DNA from: Streptomyces longisporoflavus
Lineage (GTDB): Bacteria > Actinomycetota > Actinomycetes > Streptomycetales > Streptomycetaceae
NCBI RefSeq assembly: GCF_014649775.1
Contig: NZ_BMTR01000037.1
Span: forward strand, 1 to 56,399
Direction of reading: 5' to 3'
DNA length: 56,399 nucleotides
Shown here: in pieces, positions 33,336 to 40,992 of the stretch
Position numbering within the stretch: the stretch's first letter is position 1
Layout of the letters: every line of letters begins with the position of its first letter
Made by a program: the position numbers and the translations under genes
Notes under the pieces: generated by a model
Told to the model about the DNA's origin: nothing
Database searches by the model: none
What the model saw: the letters and a program-made list of their open reading frames with translations, nothing else

Positions 33336-34379
33336 GTGAAGCAACGCGTGGGCATGATCGACGTCGCCCGGGAGGCCGGTGTCTCCCTGGGCACCGTCTC
33401 CAACGTCTACAACCAGCCCGACCGGGTCTCCCCCGCCACCCGGCTGCGGGTCCAGAGGGCCATCGACCGCCTGGGCTACGTACGCAGCGAGACCGCACGC
33501 GTGCTGCGCGGACGCCCCTCACGGATCATGGCCATCGTCGTGCACGACCTGGCCAACCCCTTCTGCATCGCCCTGGTGCAGGGCGCGGAGCAAGCCGCCC
33601 GCCGGGCGGGACTGGGCATCATGGTCTGCAACAGCGCCGGCGACCCCGCCGAAGAGACGCGCTACGCGTCACTGCTGATCGAGCACCGCATCCGCGGGGC
33701 ACTGATCGCCCCGACCGATTCGTCCGGACAGTCGATCACCGCGATGCGGCGCAGCGAGATGCCCCTGGTGGTGGTCGACGACTCCAGGCCCGGCCGCGAC
33801 GCATGCTCGGTCGCCGTCGACGACGTCCTCGGCGGTGAACTGGCGACCGCCCACCTGCTCGCCGCAGGGCACCGGTCCATTCTGTTCGTCGCCGGCCCCG
33901 CCCGTCTGCCGCAGATCCAGGCCCGCAGCCGCGGAGCACTCAGAGCCCTGGCCCGGGCCAGGCTGCCCGCCTCCGCGGTGACGCAACTCGACTGCGAGAA
34001 AATGACGGTGACCGCGGGCCGGGACGCCGCAGCCCGGATCCTGGGCATGCGCACCCTGCCGACCGCCGTCTTCTGCGCGAACGACCTGCTGGCGACCGGA
34101 GTCCTGCAAAGACTCTTCGAAGCCGGAATCCGCGTCCCCGAGGACATCGCCCTTGTCGGCTACGACGACATCGAGCACGCCGCGGCAGCAGCCGTACCGC
34201 TCACCTCCGTCCGGCGCCCCGCGCGCCTCATGGGAGCACAAGCGGCCAACCTGCTCATCGACAAGACCTCCTCCGCCTCCCCCGTGGAACACACCCACCG
34301 GCAGGTCGTGCTCCGGCCGGAACTGGTCGCACGCCGCTCCTCGTCCAGACCGGGCATGCACGTTCCCGCCCGGCCGTGA
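33336..34379 (+). CDS. LacI-family regulator 2
   Basis: 347 residues; GTG at 33336 after GGAGTTGAGAG. HTH: RVGMIDVAREAGVSLGTVSNVYNQPDRVSPATRLRVQRAIDRLGYVRSETARVLRGR; core: IMAIVVHDLANPFCIALVQGAEQAARRAGLGIMVCNS, LATAHLLAAGHRSILFVAGPARLPQ, AVFCANDLLATGVLQRLFEAGIRVPEDIALVGYDDIEHAAAA. It is only loosely similar to the first LacI protein, so the pair is not a recent duplication. It is probably co-transcribed with regulator 1. It could control the GH3/orphan binding-protein pair or the same importer in response to another sugar. Its stop is 3 bp from the stop of the convergent flavoprotein gene. Confidence 0.92.
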   Translation: MKQRVGMIDVAREAGVSLGTVSNVYNQPDRVSPATRLRVQRAIDRLGYVRSETARVLRGRPSRIMAIVVHDLANPFCIALVQGAEQAARRAGLGIMVCNSAGDPAEETRYASLLIEHRIRGALIAPTDSSGQSITAMRRSEMPLVVVDDSRPGRDACSVAVDDVLGGELATAHLLAAGHRSILFVAGPARLPQIQARSRGALRALARARLPASAVTQLDCEKMTVTAGRDAAARILGMRTLPTAVFCANDLLATGVLQRLFEAGIRVPEDIALVGYDDIEHAAAAAVPLTSVRRPARLMGAQAANLLIDKTSSASPVEHTHRQVVLRPELVARRSSSRPGMHVPARP

Positions 34380-34382
34380 CGG

Positions 34383-35561
34383 TCAGGCCAGGTCCAGGAA
34401 ACTCCAACGGGCGTCCGGCCGGGCACCGCTCAGCCACTTGCCGCAGTTCTGGAGCACGACCGGGCTCGACGTGATGTGCTGCGTGCCCGTGCCGAGGTCG
34501 CGCAGGAAACGGTCGACCGGGCCGCGACGGATCGCCGCCGAGCCGGCCCAGCGGTGGACGGTGCGGCCCACCTCGTACACGGTCGAAGTCGTGTGGTTCA
34601 GGACGAGACGGATCAGAGTGTCCTGCTCCGTGCTCGGCAACCCGCCCTCATCCAGAGTCCGTTCGACGCCCTGCCAGACGTCGTTCACCCAGGCCCGGGC
34701 CGCCCGGAACCCGGCCTCCGCCGTCGCGTACTCGGCGTGGAACTGGGAGGTGTCGACCGCGGCGGCCCGCGATCCGGTCCGCTCCGCGGCGACTTGCTTC
34801 AGCTCGTCCAGGAGCCGCCGTCCGACGCCGAGGGCCCACCCCGTGTGCCCGATCGCCGACAAGTCGACCAGTCCCAGGCGGTAGACGGCACCGCCGTTGA
34901 CCGGCGTGTCCGTGGTCGCGACGTAGGTGTACTCGTGCGGCACGTACACGTCGGTGCAGTGGTAGTCGACGCTGTCTGTCGCGCGCAGGCCGAGCACGTC
35001 CCAGTTGCCGTCCAGGGTCACCTGCGCCTTCGGCATCGCCAGGACCCGCAGTTCACCGGTGCCCTCGACCTGGATCGCGCTGTGGATGTGAGTGGCGTGC
35101 GCCATCCCGGAGGCGAACTGCCACTGGCCGCTGACCCGATAACCACCCTCCACGGGGACGGCCCGGCCGGGGCGCGTGCCGTGCCCGGAGAGCAGCGCGT
35201 ACTTCCCGTTCGGTACATCGGGGAACAGTTCGGCCGCCGCCTCGCCGGCGAGGTACGCCGCAGTGGTCCCGGTCATCAGCTGCAGCGCGAACATGGTCCA
35301 CCCCGCCGCGGCGTCGTGGTAGCTCACCCGCTCCACCGTCTCGATCAGCTGCCGCGGTGCGAACTCGTATCCGCCCAGGCTCAGCGGGAGCTCGGCCCGG
35401 ACGATCCCGGCCGCCAGCAGTGCCCCCGCCGTCTCCTGCGGCAGTCTTCCCAACTCCTCGGCTGCCTCGGCCCGTTCGTCGAGCATCGAGCCGAGCGCGT
35501 CGATCCGCTCCAGCACCCCCGCCAGTTCCGTACTGACATGCAGCCGTCCCCTGTCCCCCAT
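34383..35561 (-). CDS. acyl-CoA-dehydrogenase-fold flavin-dependent hydroxylase
   Basis: 392 residues from the ATG at 35561 (GGGAGAGG upstream). N-terminal helical domain with RADs of the family (LPQETAGALLAAGIVRAELPLSLGGYEFAPRQLIETVERVSYHDAAAGWTMFAL), middle beta domain (VEGGYRVSGQWQFASGMAHATHIHSAIQVEG, GLRATDSVDYHCTDVYVPHEYTY) and C-terminal helices (GRTVHRWAGSAAIRRGPVDRFLRDLGTGTQHITSSP). The sequence is closer to the class D two-component monooxygenases (HpaB/HsaA type, FMNH2 or FADH2 supplied by a separate reductase) than to true acyl-CoA dehydrogenases. No flavin reductase is next to it. It may hydroxylate a phenolic or a secondary metabolite; the substrate is unknown. Confidence 0.85.
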   Translation of the reverse strand: MGDRGRLHVSTELAGVLERIDALGSMLDERAEAAEELGRLPQETAGALLAAGIVRAELPLSLGGYEFAPRQLIETVERVSYHDAAAGWTMFALQLMTGTTAAYLAGEAAAELFPDVPNGKYALLSGHGTRPGRAVPVEGGYRVSGQWQFASGMAHATHIHSAIQVEGTGELRVLAMPKAQVTLDGNWDVLGLRATDSVDYHCTDVYVPHEYTYVATTDTPVNGGAVYRLGLVDLSAIGHTGWALGVGRRLLDELKQVAAERTGSRAAAVDTSQFHAEYATAEAGFRAARAWVNDVWQGVERTLDEGGLPSTEQDTLIRLVLNHTTSTVYEVGRTVHRWAGSAAIRRGPVDRFLRDLGTGTQHITSSPVVLQNCGKWLSGARPDARWSFLDLA

Positions 35562-35748
35562 CACATTCCTCTCCCTGTGGCCTGATTTCGCGCCGGAGGA
35601 CGGGAGCAGCGCACCTCGGCATCCGCATCCAGCCACATACCGAGCCTGATCCAGCCTCGCTCGCGTTCTTCCGCATCCGTTGCTTCCCACCAACACCGCC
35701 CGCTCCTATGGTGAGACGTAACCAAGAGCGTGCCGGGGGGTGAGACCG

Positions 35749-35952
35749 ATGGCCATCACCGAGATAGCAGTAGCTGTGATCACGACCGGGCCTGCCTATA
35801 TTGCGGTCTGGTTGACCGCCCGCAAGCCCCAGCCCGATGCGGCACCAACGCAGACCTGTGCGCATGCCGCCGTCTGCGAGCAGTGCGAAGACCGAGTCGC
35901 CGCCGCCGACGTCATGCCGAGCCACCGGGCATTCTGGGCTCTCGCGGCCTAA
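35749..35952 (+). CDS. small single-helix membrane protein, hypothetical
   Basis: 67 residues from the ATG at 35749; GGGGGGTGAG lies upstream. Residues 3-22 (ITEIAVAVITTGPAYIAVWL) form one hydrophobic segment; the remaining tail carries CAHAAVCEQCEDRV with three cysteines. No family is recognised. It stands alone between two minus-strand genes and ends just before a good terminator, which supports it being a real transcription unit. The three cysteines could bind a metal or form disulfides, but nothing more can be said. Confidence 0.55.
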   Translation: MAITEIAVAVITTGPAYIAVWLTARKPQPDAAPTQTCAHAAVCEQCEDRVAAADVMPSHRAFWALAA

Positions 35953-35974
35953 CCCCCTCCCTTCGCCATACGGC

Positions 35975-36013
35975 GGCCGCGCCCACCCCACTGCCATCGG
36001 GGCGGGCGCGGCC
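35975..36013. terminator. bidirectional terminator
   Basis: 15-bp arms GGCCGCGCCCACCCC and GGGGCGGGCGCGGCC with one mismatch (14 of 15 pairs) and a 9-nt loop, between the small membrane-protein gene and the end of the TPR gene on the other strand. Confidence 0.75.
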
Positions 36014-36020
36014 GGCCGCG

Positions 36021-38957
36021 TTACTCCTCGTCGCGCAGCCGGGCGGCCAAAGAGGTGAGCGGCTCGGTGTCCTCGGTGTGGCCCAGGGTGACCAGGCGGG
36101 AGATCGCCGCTTCGAGGCGGGTGAGGGCGGGGGCGGGGCGTTCGAGGTAGATGCCCTCCACGGCGCTCGCGAGACGGACGCACTCGGCCCATTCACCGGC
36201 GCGATGCGCGTCCTCCGCTCCCGGTTCGCCGAGCAGGGCCAGGGCCTTCTCCAGGGCTGCCAGGGCGTCTTCATACGTACCGGCGTGTGCGTTGACCCGC
36301 CCGTATTCGTAGGCCAGCGCGGTGTCCAGGGAGCGGCCGTGGGTCTCGTACCCGGCGGCGCGGGCCTCGTCGGCGATCCGGCCGGCGTCGGCGAGGTAGG
36401 TGAGGGCACCGGCCAGGCCGTCGGCGCCCTGTTGGCGGCTCTGGAGCAGGGCGAGTTCGCGCAGGCAGTTGCTGAGCTGTTCGTAACGAGGGGCTCTGGC
36501 GTGGGCGGCGAGCGCTTGGTCGGCGGCCTCGCGGGCCCGGTCGAACTCGCCGGATTCGCCGAGGAGTACGGCCGTCTCGCCGGCGATCATGGCGTGGCTG
36601 GCCGGGTCGTCGTCCCAGCCGGCCGATTCGGCCGCGAGGGCGGCGAACTCCACCGTGGCGGCCTTGAGGTCCTCCCCGGCGTGCAGCGCCCGGGCCCGGA
36701 TCAGGCGCAGTTGGGCCGCGAGGCGGTCGTCCAGCTCGCCGGTGGCGACGTCCGGTTCGGCCAGGAGGGAGTCGAGCAGGGCGATGCAGTCCTCGATGCG
36801 TCCCAGATCGAGGCTGAGCTGAGCCGCGTTGCTGTAGGTGCAGAACGCGTCGACGCGGTTGCCGTGACGAAGGTCGAGCTCCGCCGATCGCGTCAGGTGC
36901 CGCAGCGCCTCGTCGGGGCGGTCAAGGCGCATGCAGGCTTCGGCCAGATCGCCGTGGAGGCGGGTGGCGTCGACCGCCTCGGCCGGCCAGTCGGCCGCCA
37001 GGCGCAGGCCCTCGGTCAGGTCCGCGTGCGCGCCTTGCGCGTCTTGCAGGCCCAGTTGGAGTCGGCCGCGCAGTGCGAGCGTGCGGGGCAGGTGCCAGGC
37101 GGGGCCGTGCGTCTTGAGCTGGTCCAGGAGGGCGTCGGCCTCGGTGACCGCGGCGAGCAGGGCGCCGGAGAGGGCGTGGGTGGTGGCCCGCAGCAGCCGG
37201 GCGCCGGAGAGCTGTGCGGCGAGGTCGTGCCGGGTGGCGAAGGCCTGCAACAGGTTGATCTCGGCGAAGACCGGCTCGACGTGCTCGGGGCTGCGCGATG
37301 TCTGCAGGCGCAGGGCGAGCGCGGTCGCCCGCATGCGCAGCAGTCGGGCCTCCTGGTAGGGGACGAGGCCAGGTGTCTGTTCGTGCAGGCTGACCATGGT
37401 CGCGTGGGCGGCCAGCAGCATGCTCGTCTTCGCCTCGGCCCCGTCGCCCTCCGGTGCGGGGATTTCGGCTTCGGCGAGCAGGGCGCCGGCGCGGGCGAGG
37501 GCCGCCTGGCCCGGTGCGCCGGCGTCTTCGTACAGGCCCGCGGCCTCTTCGTGCAGGGCGGCGGCGTCGGCGTACTCGTCCTTGTGGGCGGCCCGGTTGG
37601 CCTCGTCGGTCAGCAGGTCCGCGCGCAACTGGGCGAGCGGGCCCACGGCCGGGTCCCGGGGGTGGGTGTAGGAGCGGGCGGTGACGAGCGTGCGCAGCCG
37701 CTTCCAGCAGTCCGCCTCGTCCGGGTGACCCTGCTCGTCCAGGGCCCGTGCCCGGAGGATGAGTTCGGACAACGACTCGGGGACGAGCTCGGTCGCGGGG
37801 GCGACGGGCGCTGCGGCCGGCGCGGCCGGGGCCACCTCGTCCAGGCCGCGGGTGCGCAGGGTCAGTTCCAGCGCGTCCAGGAGCGGGGCACGGTCGAGGC
37901 GGGTTCTGCGGCGGTCGGTGTGGGCCGTGGTTCCGTTGCGGGCGTCGAAGCGGGTGGCGAGGTCCTCGGCGCGGCGGCACACCTCGGTGCGCAGGCCGGC
38001 CACCGTCCAGGTACGTCCCGCGTATCCGGCGGCGGGCAGATCACCGTGCCCGAGGACTTCGACGCGCTGGAGGAGGACCTCCACGCCGGTGAGGAAGTCG
38101 AACAGGTCCAGCGGCGAGTCCACCTCCTCGAACAGGTTCCGGTTCTCGGCGAGCAGTTCGAGACCGCGTGCCTCGTTGCCGGTCAGCGCGCAGAACTCCA
38201 GGTGCCTGCCGACCTCGCCGGACATCGAGGGGTTGCGGCGGCAGCCGCGGTAGCCGGCGAGGTGCAGTGCGCGGGCCCGCTCGGTGTGGCCGGTGCGCAC
38301 CAGGGGCAACAGGGCGTACGAGATGGAGCGGGCCGGTTCCTCCTGGCAGGACTCCTTGCCGGCGAGGACGGGCTCCCAGGCGCGCAGTGCCCGCTCGTCG
38401 TCGCCTGCCGCCAGGTGGTGGCGGGCGCGCTCGCAGGTTTCGCAGGCCTCGCAGTCGCTGAACGGGGTGCGGGTGCGGCCCGCCCACAGCTCGTAGGCCA
38501 GGTCCGTGTCCTGACCGAGGTGCGCGGCGAGCTGGTAGGCCTGTCCGTAGTAGGGCTGCAGGCCCAGGTCTGCCTTCACGTATCGGTCGCGCATCTCCGT
38601 GAGCCACTGGTGCAGGCTGGACAGCGGTACCTCGGGCAGGGCGCGCAGGGCGTGCGCCACCCATTTGAACCGCCAGAACAGCATGTGGCGAAGGCGCTCG
38701 TCGAAGACGTCGGGCTGCTCGTCGAAGAGGGTGATCAGGCGGGCGAAGACGACGGGCGACTTACGGGGCTCGGAGCCGTAGGTGTAGGCCTCCTGGAGTT
38801 CGAGCAGCGCGTGGACGAGCGGGACGGGCTGCGCGAACTGCTCGGCGGCGTCGACGAGTTCCTCGGCCGTGAGGGTGCGGGTGCGGCCGTAGGGACGCCG
38901 GTCGTTCTCCTGCAGCGCCTCGTAGAGCGCGTCGGTGGTCTGGGGTGCGGTCGGCAT
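36021..38957 (-). CDS. large tetratricopeptide-repeat protein paired with HSP90
   Basis: 978 residues from the ATG at 38957, only 2 bp after the end of the HSP90-family gene, so translationally coupled. Almost all-helical with many degenerate 34-residue repeats, for example AYELWAGRTRTPFSDCEACETCERARHHLAAGDDERALRAWEPVLAG, ATRLHGDLAEACMRLDRPDEALRHLTRSAELDLRHGN and EYGRVNAHAGTYEDALAALEKALALLGEPG. Cysteines in FSDCEACETCERA (near residue 150) could form a small metal site. TPR proteins often dock to the C-terminal end of HSP90 chaperones in eukaryotes; here the two genes are neighbours, which suggests a chaperone/co-chaperone or sensor pair. No enzymatic domain is recognised. Confidence 0.88.
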   Translation of the reverse strand: MPTAPQTTDALYEALQENDRRPYGRTRTLTAEELVDAAEQFAQPVPLVHALLELQEAYTYGSEPRKSPVVFARLITLFDEQPDVFDERLRHMLFWRFKWVAHALRALPEVPLSSLHQWLTEMRDRYVKADLGLQPYYGQAYQLAAHLGQDTDLAYELWAGRTRTPFSDCEACETCERARHHLAAGDDERALRAWEPVLAGKESCQEEPARSISYALLPLVRTGHTERARALHLAGYRGCRRNPSMSGEVGRHLEFCALTGNEARGLELLAENRNLFEEVDSPLDLFDFLTGVEVLLQRVEVLGHGDLPAAGYAGRTWTVAGLRTEVCRRAEDLATRFDARNGTTAHTDRRRTRLDRAPLLDALELTLRTRGLDEVAPAAPAAAPVAPATELVPESLSELILRARALDEQGHPDEADCWKRLRTLVTARSYTHPRDPAVGPLAQLRADLLTDEANRAAHKDEYADAAALHEEAAGLYEDAGAPGQAALARAGALLAEAEIPAPEGDGAEAKTSMLLAAHATMVSLHEQTPGLVPYQEARLLRMRATALALRLQTSRSPEHVEPVFAEINLLQAFATRHDLAAQLSGARLLRATTHALSGALLAAVTEADALLDQLKTHGPAWHLPRTLALRGRLQLGLQDAQGAHADLTEGLRLAADWPAEAVDATRLHGDLAEACMRLDRPDEALRHLTRSAELDLRHGNRVDAFCTYSNAAQLSLDLGRIEDCIALLDSLLAEPDVATGELDDRLAAQLRLIRARALHAGEDLKAATVEFAALAAESAGWDDDPASHAMIAGETAVLLGESGEFDRAREAADQALAAHARAPRYEQLSNCLRELALLQSRQQGADGLAGALTYLADAGRIADEARAAGYETHGRSLDTALAYEYGRVNAHAGTYEDALAALEKALALLGEPGAEDAHRAGEWAECVRLASAVEGIYLERPAPALTRLEAAISRLVTLGHTEDTEPLTSLAARLRDEE

Positions 38958-38959
38958 CG

Positions 38960-40816
38960 TCAGCTGTCCTTGCGCAGGGCGTGGGCGAGAAGGTCGAGGA
39001 AGGAGCGGTTGATCAGGCTCGATTCGGCGGGCCTGAGCGGGCGCCGGGACAGCAGCGCGGCCTGGCCGTAGAGGGCTTCGGCGCTGGTGCGGGCCAGCTC
39101 GGGCTCATCGATGGCGACGGCGGTGCGCACCAGCGGGTTGAGTTGGTTGAGGATCAGCTGGGCTCGCGGGGCCTCCTGGCGCAGGGCGCCGAGGATGTCG
39201 CCCCACAGGCCGCCCTCCTGCTCCCGGGCCAGCTGGGAGCGGGTGCGCTCGTGCCGGGCCTCGCGGCTGTCGATGAGGAGGGCGGGGGCGGAGGCGGGCT
39301 GGAAGGTGCGCAGCGCGACGTCGCAGTCGAAGACGGCGAGGGCGTCGCGGGCCCGGGCGAGGTAGGCCGCGGCGGCCAGTTCCGTCTCGCGGTCGACGGG
39401 GTCCAGGTGGGCGGTGAGGACGGCCGGGTCGAGGTCGGCGACGCTGACCTCGGGCCTGATCTCGGGCAGCCGGTGGACCAGTTCACGGTCGTAGGTGTAG
39501 CCGCCGTTGACGACGCCCAGGCCGGCGGCCGAGGCGATCGCCGCGATCTGCCGGAACTCCTCCACGCTCGACGTCACGAGCACGGTGCGGTGGGTACGCG
39601 CGAATGCGTCGAGGGTGGTGTGCCCGTCACTGGTCTCGAACGGCAGCCAGGGCAGCAGCATCCGCAGGATCTCGTCGTCGTGCACCGCCAGCGACTTCAC
39701 GGCCAGGTGATGGGCTTGCAGGAAGCGGGCGAGCAGGTCGGGGTCGCTGGCGGCGGCCCGGGCGATCCACGCGCGCAGCCGCTCGGCGAGGGCCTCGCGG
39801 ACGGCGGCGAGAGTGTCGTCTTCGTACAGGGACTCGCGGGACGCGGTCGGGCGCAGGCTCTCGGCGTCGACGACGCAGCGCACGAAGAACGCCCACTCGG
39901 GCAGGATCTCCTCGGCCTGCTCGGACAGCAGCATGCCCTTGACGTGCACTCGGTGACCGTGGCGGCGCCCGGCCGGCACCGCCTCGGGCAGCACGCACGC
40001 GATGCCCTTCAGGCCCACGGCCGGCAGGTCGAGCTCGATGGTGTCCAGCGGCGTGAACCCGAAGGCCTCCTCGCCGTAGGCGGCAAGGGCGCGGGAACGG
40101 GCCCCGGGTGTGGGGTGCGTACGCGCCCAGGGTGCGGGCTCCGCGTTGATACGGGCGCCGGGGCCGCGTGAGCCGCCCGTGCCGTCGTCGAAGGTCACCG
40201 GGTGGCGCAGCAGGGAGCCGAAGTGCCGGGCCAGCGCGTGCACCTGCGACGGCCGCGTCCACTCGCCCGCGTCGGCGCGCGGCGTCAGCGTGACGGTGGT
40301 GCCGGGCCGGGGGCGGGCGGAGGCGGGCAGGGCGCGGACGGTGTAACTGCCGTCGCCGCGACCGCGCCATTCCACGACGGGGGCGTCGGGAGTGCGGGCG
40401 GAACGGCTGACGACGTGGATCTCGTCGGCGACCAGGAAGCAGGAGAGCAGGCCGATGCCGAACTGGCCGATGAAGTCGCCGCGTTGCTCGACGAGTTGCT
40501 CGGTGCGTTTGCTGCTGCGGCCGATCGTGGCGAGGAAGGCGTGGACGTCGGCTTCGGTGAGTCCCACGCCGTCGTCCTCGACGCGCACCACCGCGCCGTC
40601 TGCGTACAGGCGGATACCGAAGGCCTCGGCGGGGGCCTCCGGTGCGAGGCCGTGCCGGGCGGTCAGCGCGTCCACCGCGTTCTGCAGGAGTTCGCGCAGG
40701 TAGACACGGGGGCTGGAGTAGAGGTGGTGGGAGAGGAGATCGACGAGACCGCGCAGATCCACCTGGAAGGTGCGATCAGCGCCGGCCGGGGTCGCGGCGG
40801 TGTGGGGCAGAGTCAT
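38960..40816 (-). CDS. HSP90-family ATPase (divergent HtpG)
   Basis: 618 residues from the ATG at 40816, close to the length of E. coli HtpG. GHKL ATP site: LYSSPRVYLRELLQNAVDALTARHG (Glu/Asn box), VEDDGVGLTEADVHAFLATIGRSSK, and the glycine-rich lid GDFIGQFGIGLLSCFLVADEIHVVSRS. The middle domain has VHVKGMLLSEQAEEILPEWAFFVRCVVDAESLRPTASRESLYEDDTL, which holds the region of the catalytic Arg (SRESL). It is therefore an active-looking chaperone ATPase. The gene is followed by the TPR gene at 2 bp spacing and preceded by another hypothetical gene on the same strand. Confidence 0.9.
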   Translation of the reverse strand: MTLPHTAATPAGADRTFQVDLRGLVDLLSHHLYSSPRVYLRELLQNAVDALTARHGLAPEAPAEAFGIRLYADGAVVRVEDDGVGLTEADVHAFLATIGRSSKRTEQLVEQRGDFIGQFGIGLLSCFLVADEIHVVSRSARTPDAPVVEWRGRGDGSYTVRALPASARPRPGTTVTLTPRADAGEWTRPSQVHALARHFGSLLRHPVTFDDGTGGSRGPGARINAEPAPWARTHPTPGARSRALAAYGEEAFGFTPLDTIELDLPAVGLKGIACVLPEAVPAGRRHGHRVHVKGMLLSEQAEEILPEWAFFVRCVVDAESLRPTASRESLYEDDTLAAVREALAERLRAWIARAAASDPDLLARFLQAHHLAVKSLAVHDDEILRMLLPWLPFETSDGHTTLDAFARTHRTVLVTSSVEEFRQIAAIASAAGLGVVNGGYTYDRELVHRLPEIRPEVSVADLDPAVLTAHLDPVDRETELAAAAYLARARDALAVFDCDVALRTFQPASAPALLIDSREARHERTRSQLAREQEGGLWGDILGALRQEAPRAQLILNQLNPLVRTAVAIDEPELARTSAEALYGQAALLSRRPLRPAESSLINRSFLDLLAHALRKDS

Positions 40817-40873
40817 GGGCAGTCCGGGGTGGGAGGAGCGAACGTGTGGCGGGCGGACCGGGAGCAGGCGTGC

Positions 40874-40992
40874 CCCGGCGGTGGCGGTGATGACGGGCGG
40901 CCCGGGGAGCGCGGTGTGCGCTCAGGCGTGCCGGTGGTGACGGGCAACCCGGGGCGCGCGGTGTGGGCTCAGGCGTGCCGGTGGTGACGGGC
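40874..40992. repeat. imperfect tandem repeat of a gene 3' end
   Basis: About two and a half imperfect copies of a 47-bp unit (core GCTCAGGCGTGCCGGTGGTG, then ACGGGC...CCGGGG...GCGGTGTG). The last copy lies over the end of the hypothetical gene stopping at 40969. Each copy would encode the same RHHRHA-stop end on the minus strand, so the gene's tail has been duplicated into the gap before HSP90. Confidence 0.7.

Noticed and set aside
35730..39071. An 1113-codon open frame on the plus strand
   Set aside because: It is antisense to the TPR gene and shows shadow-type composition (Gly/Val/Gln-rich). The TPR frame has recognisable repeats and an operon partner.
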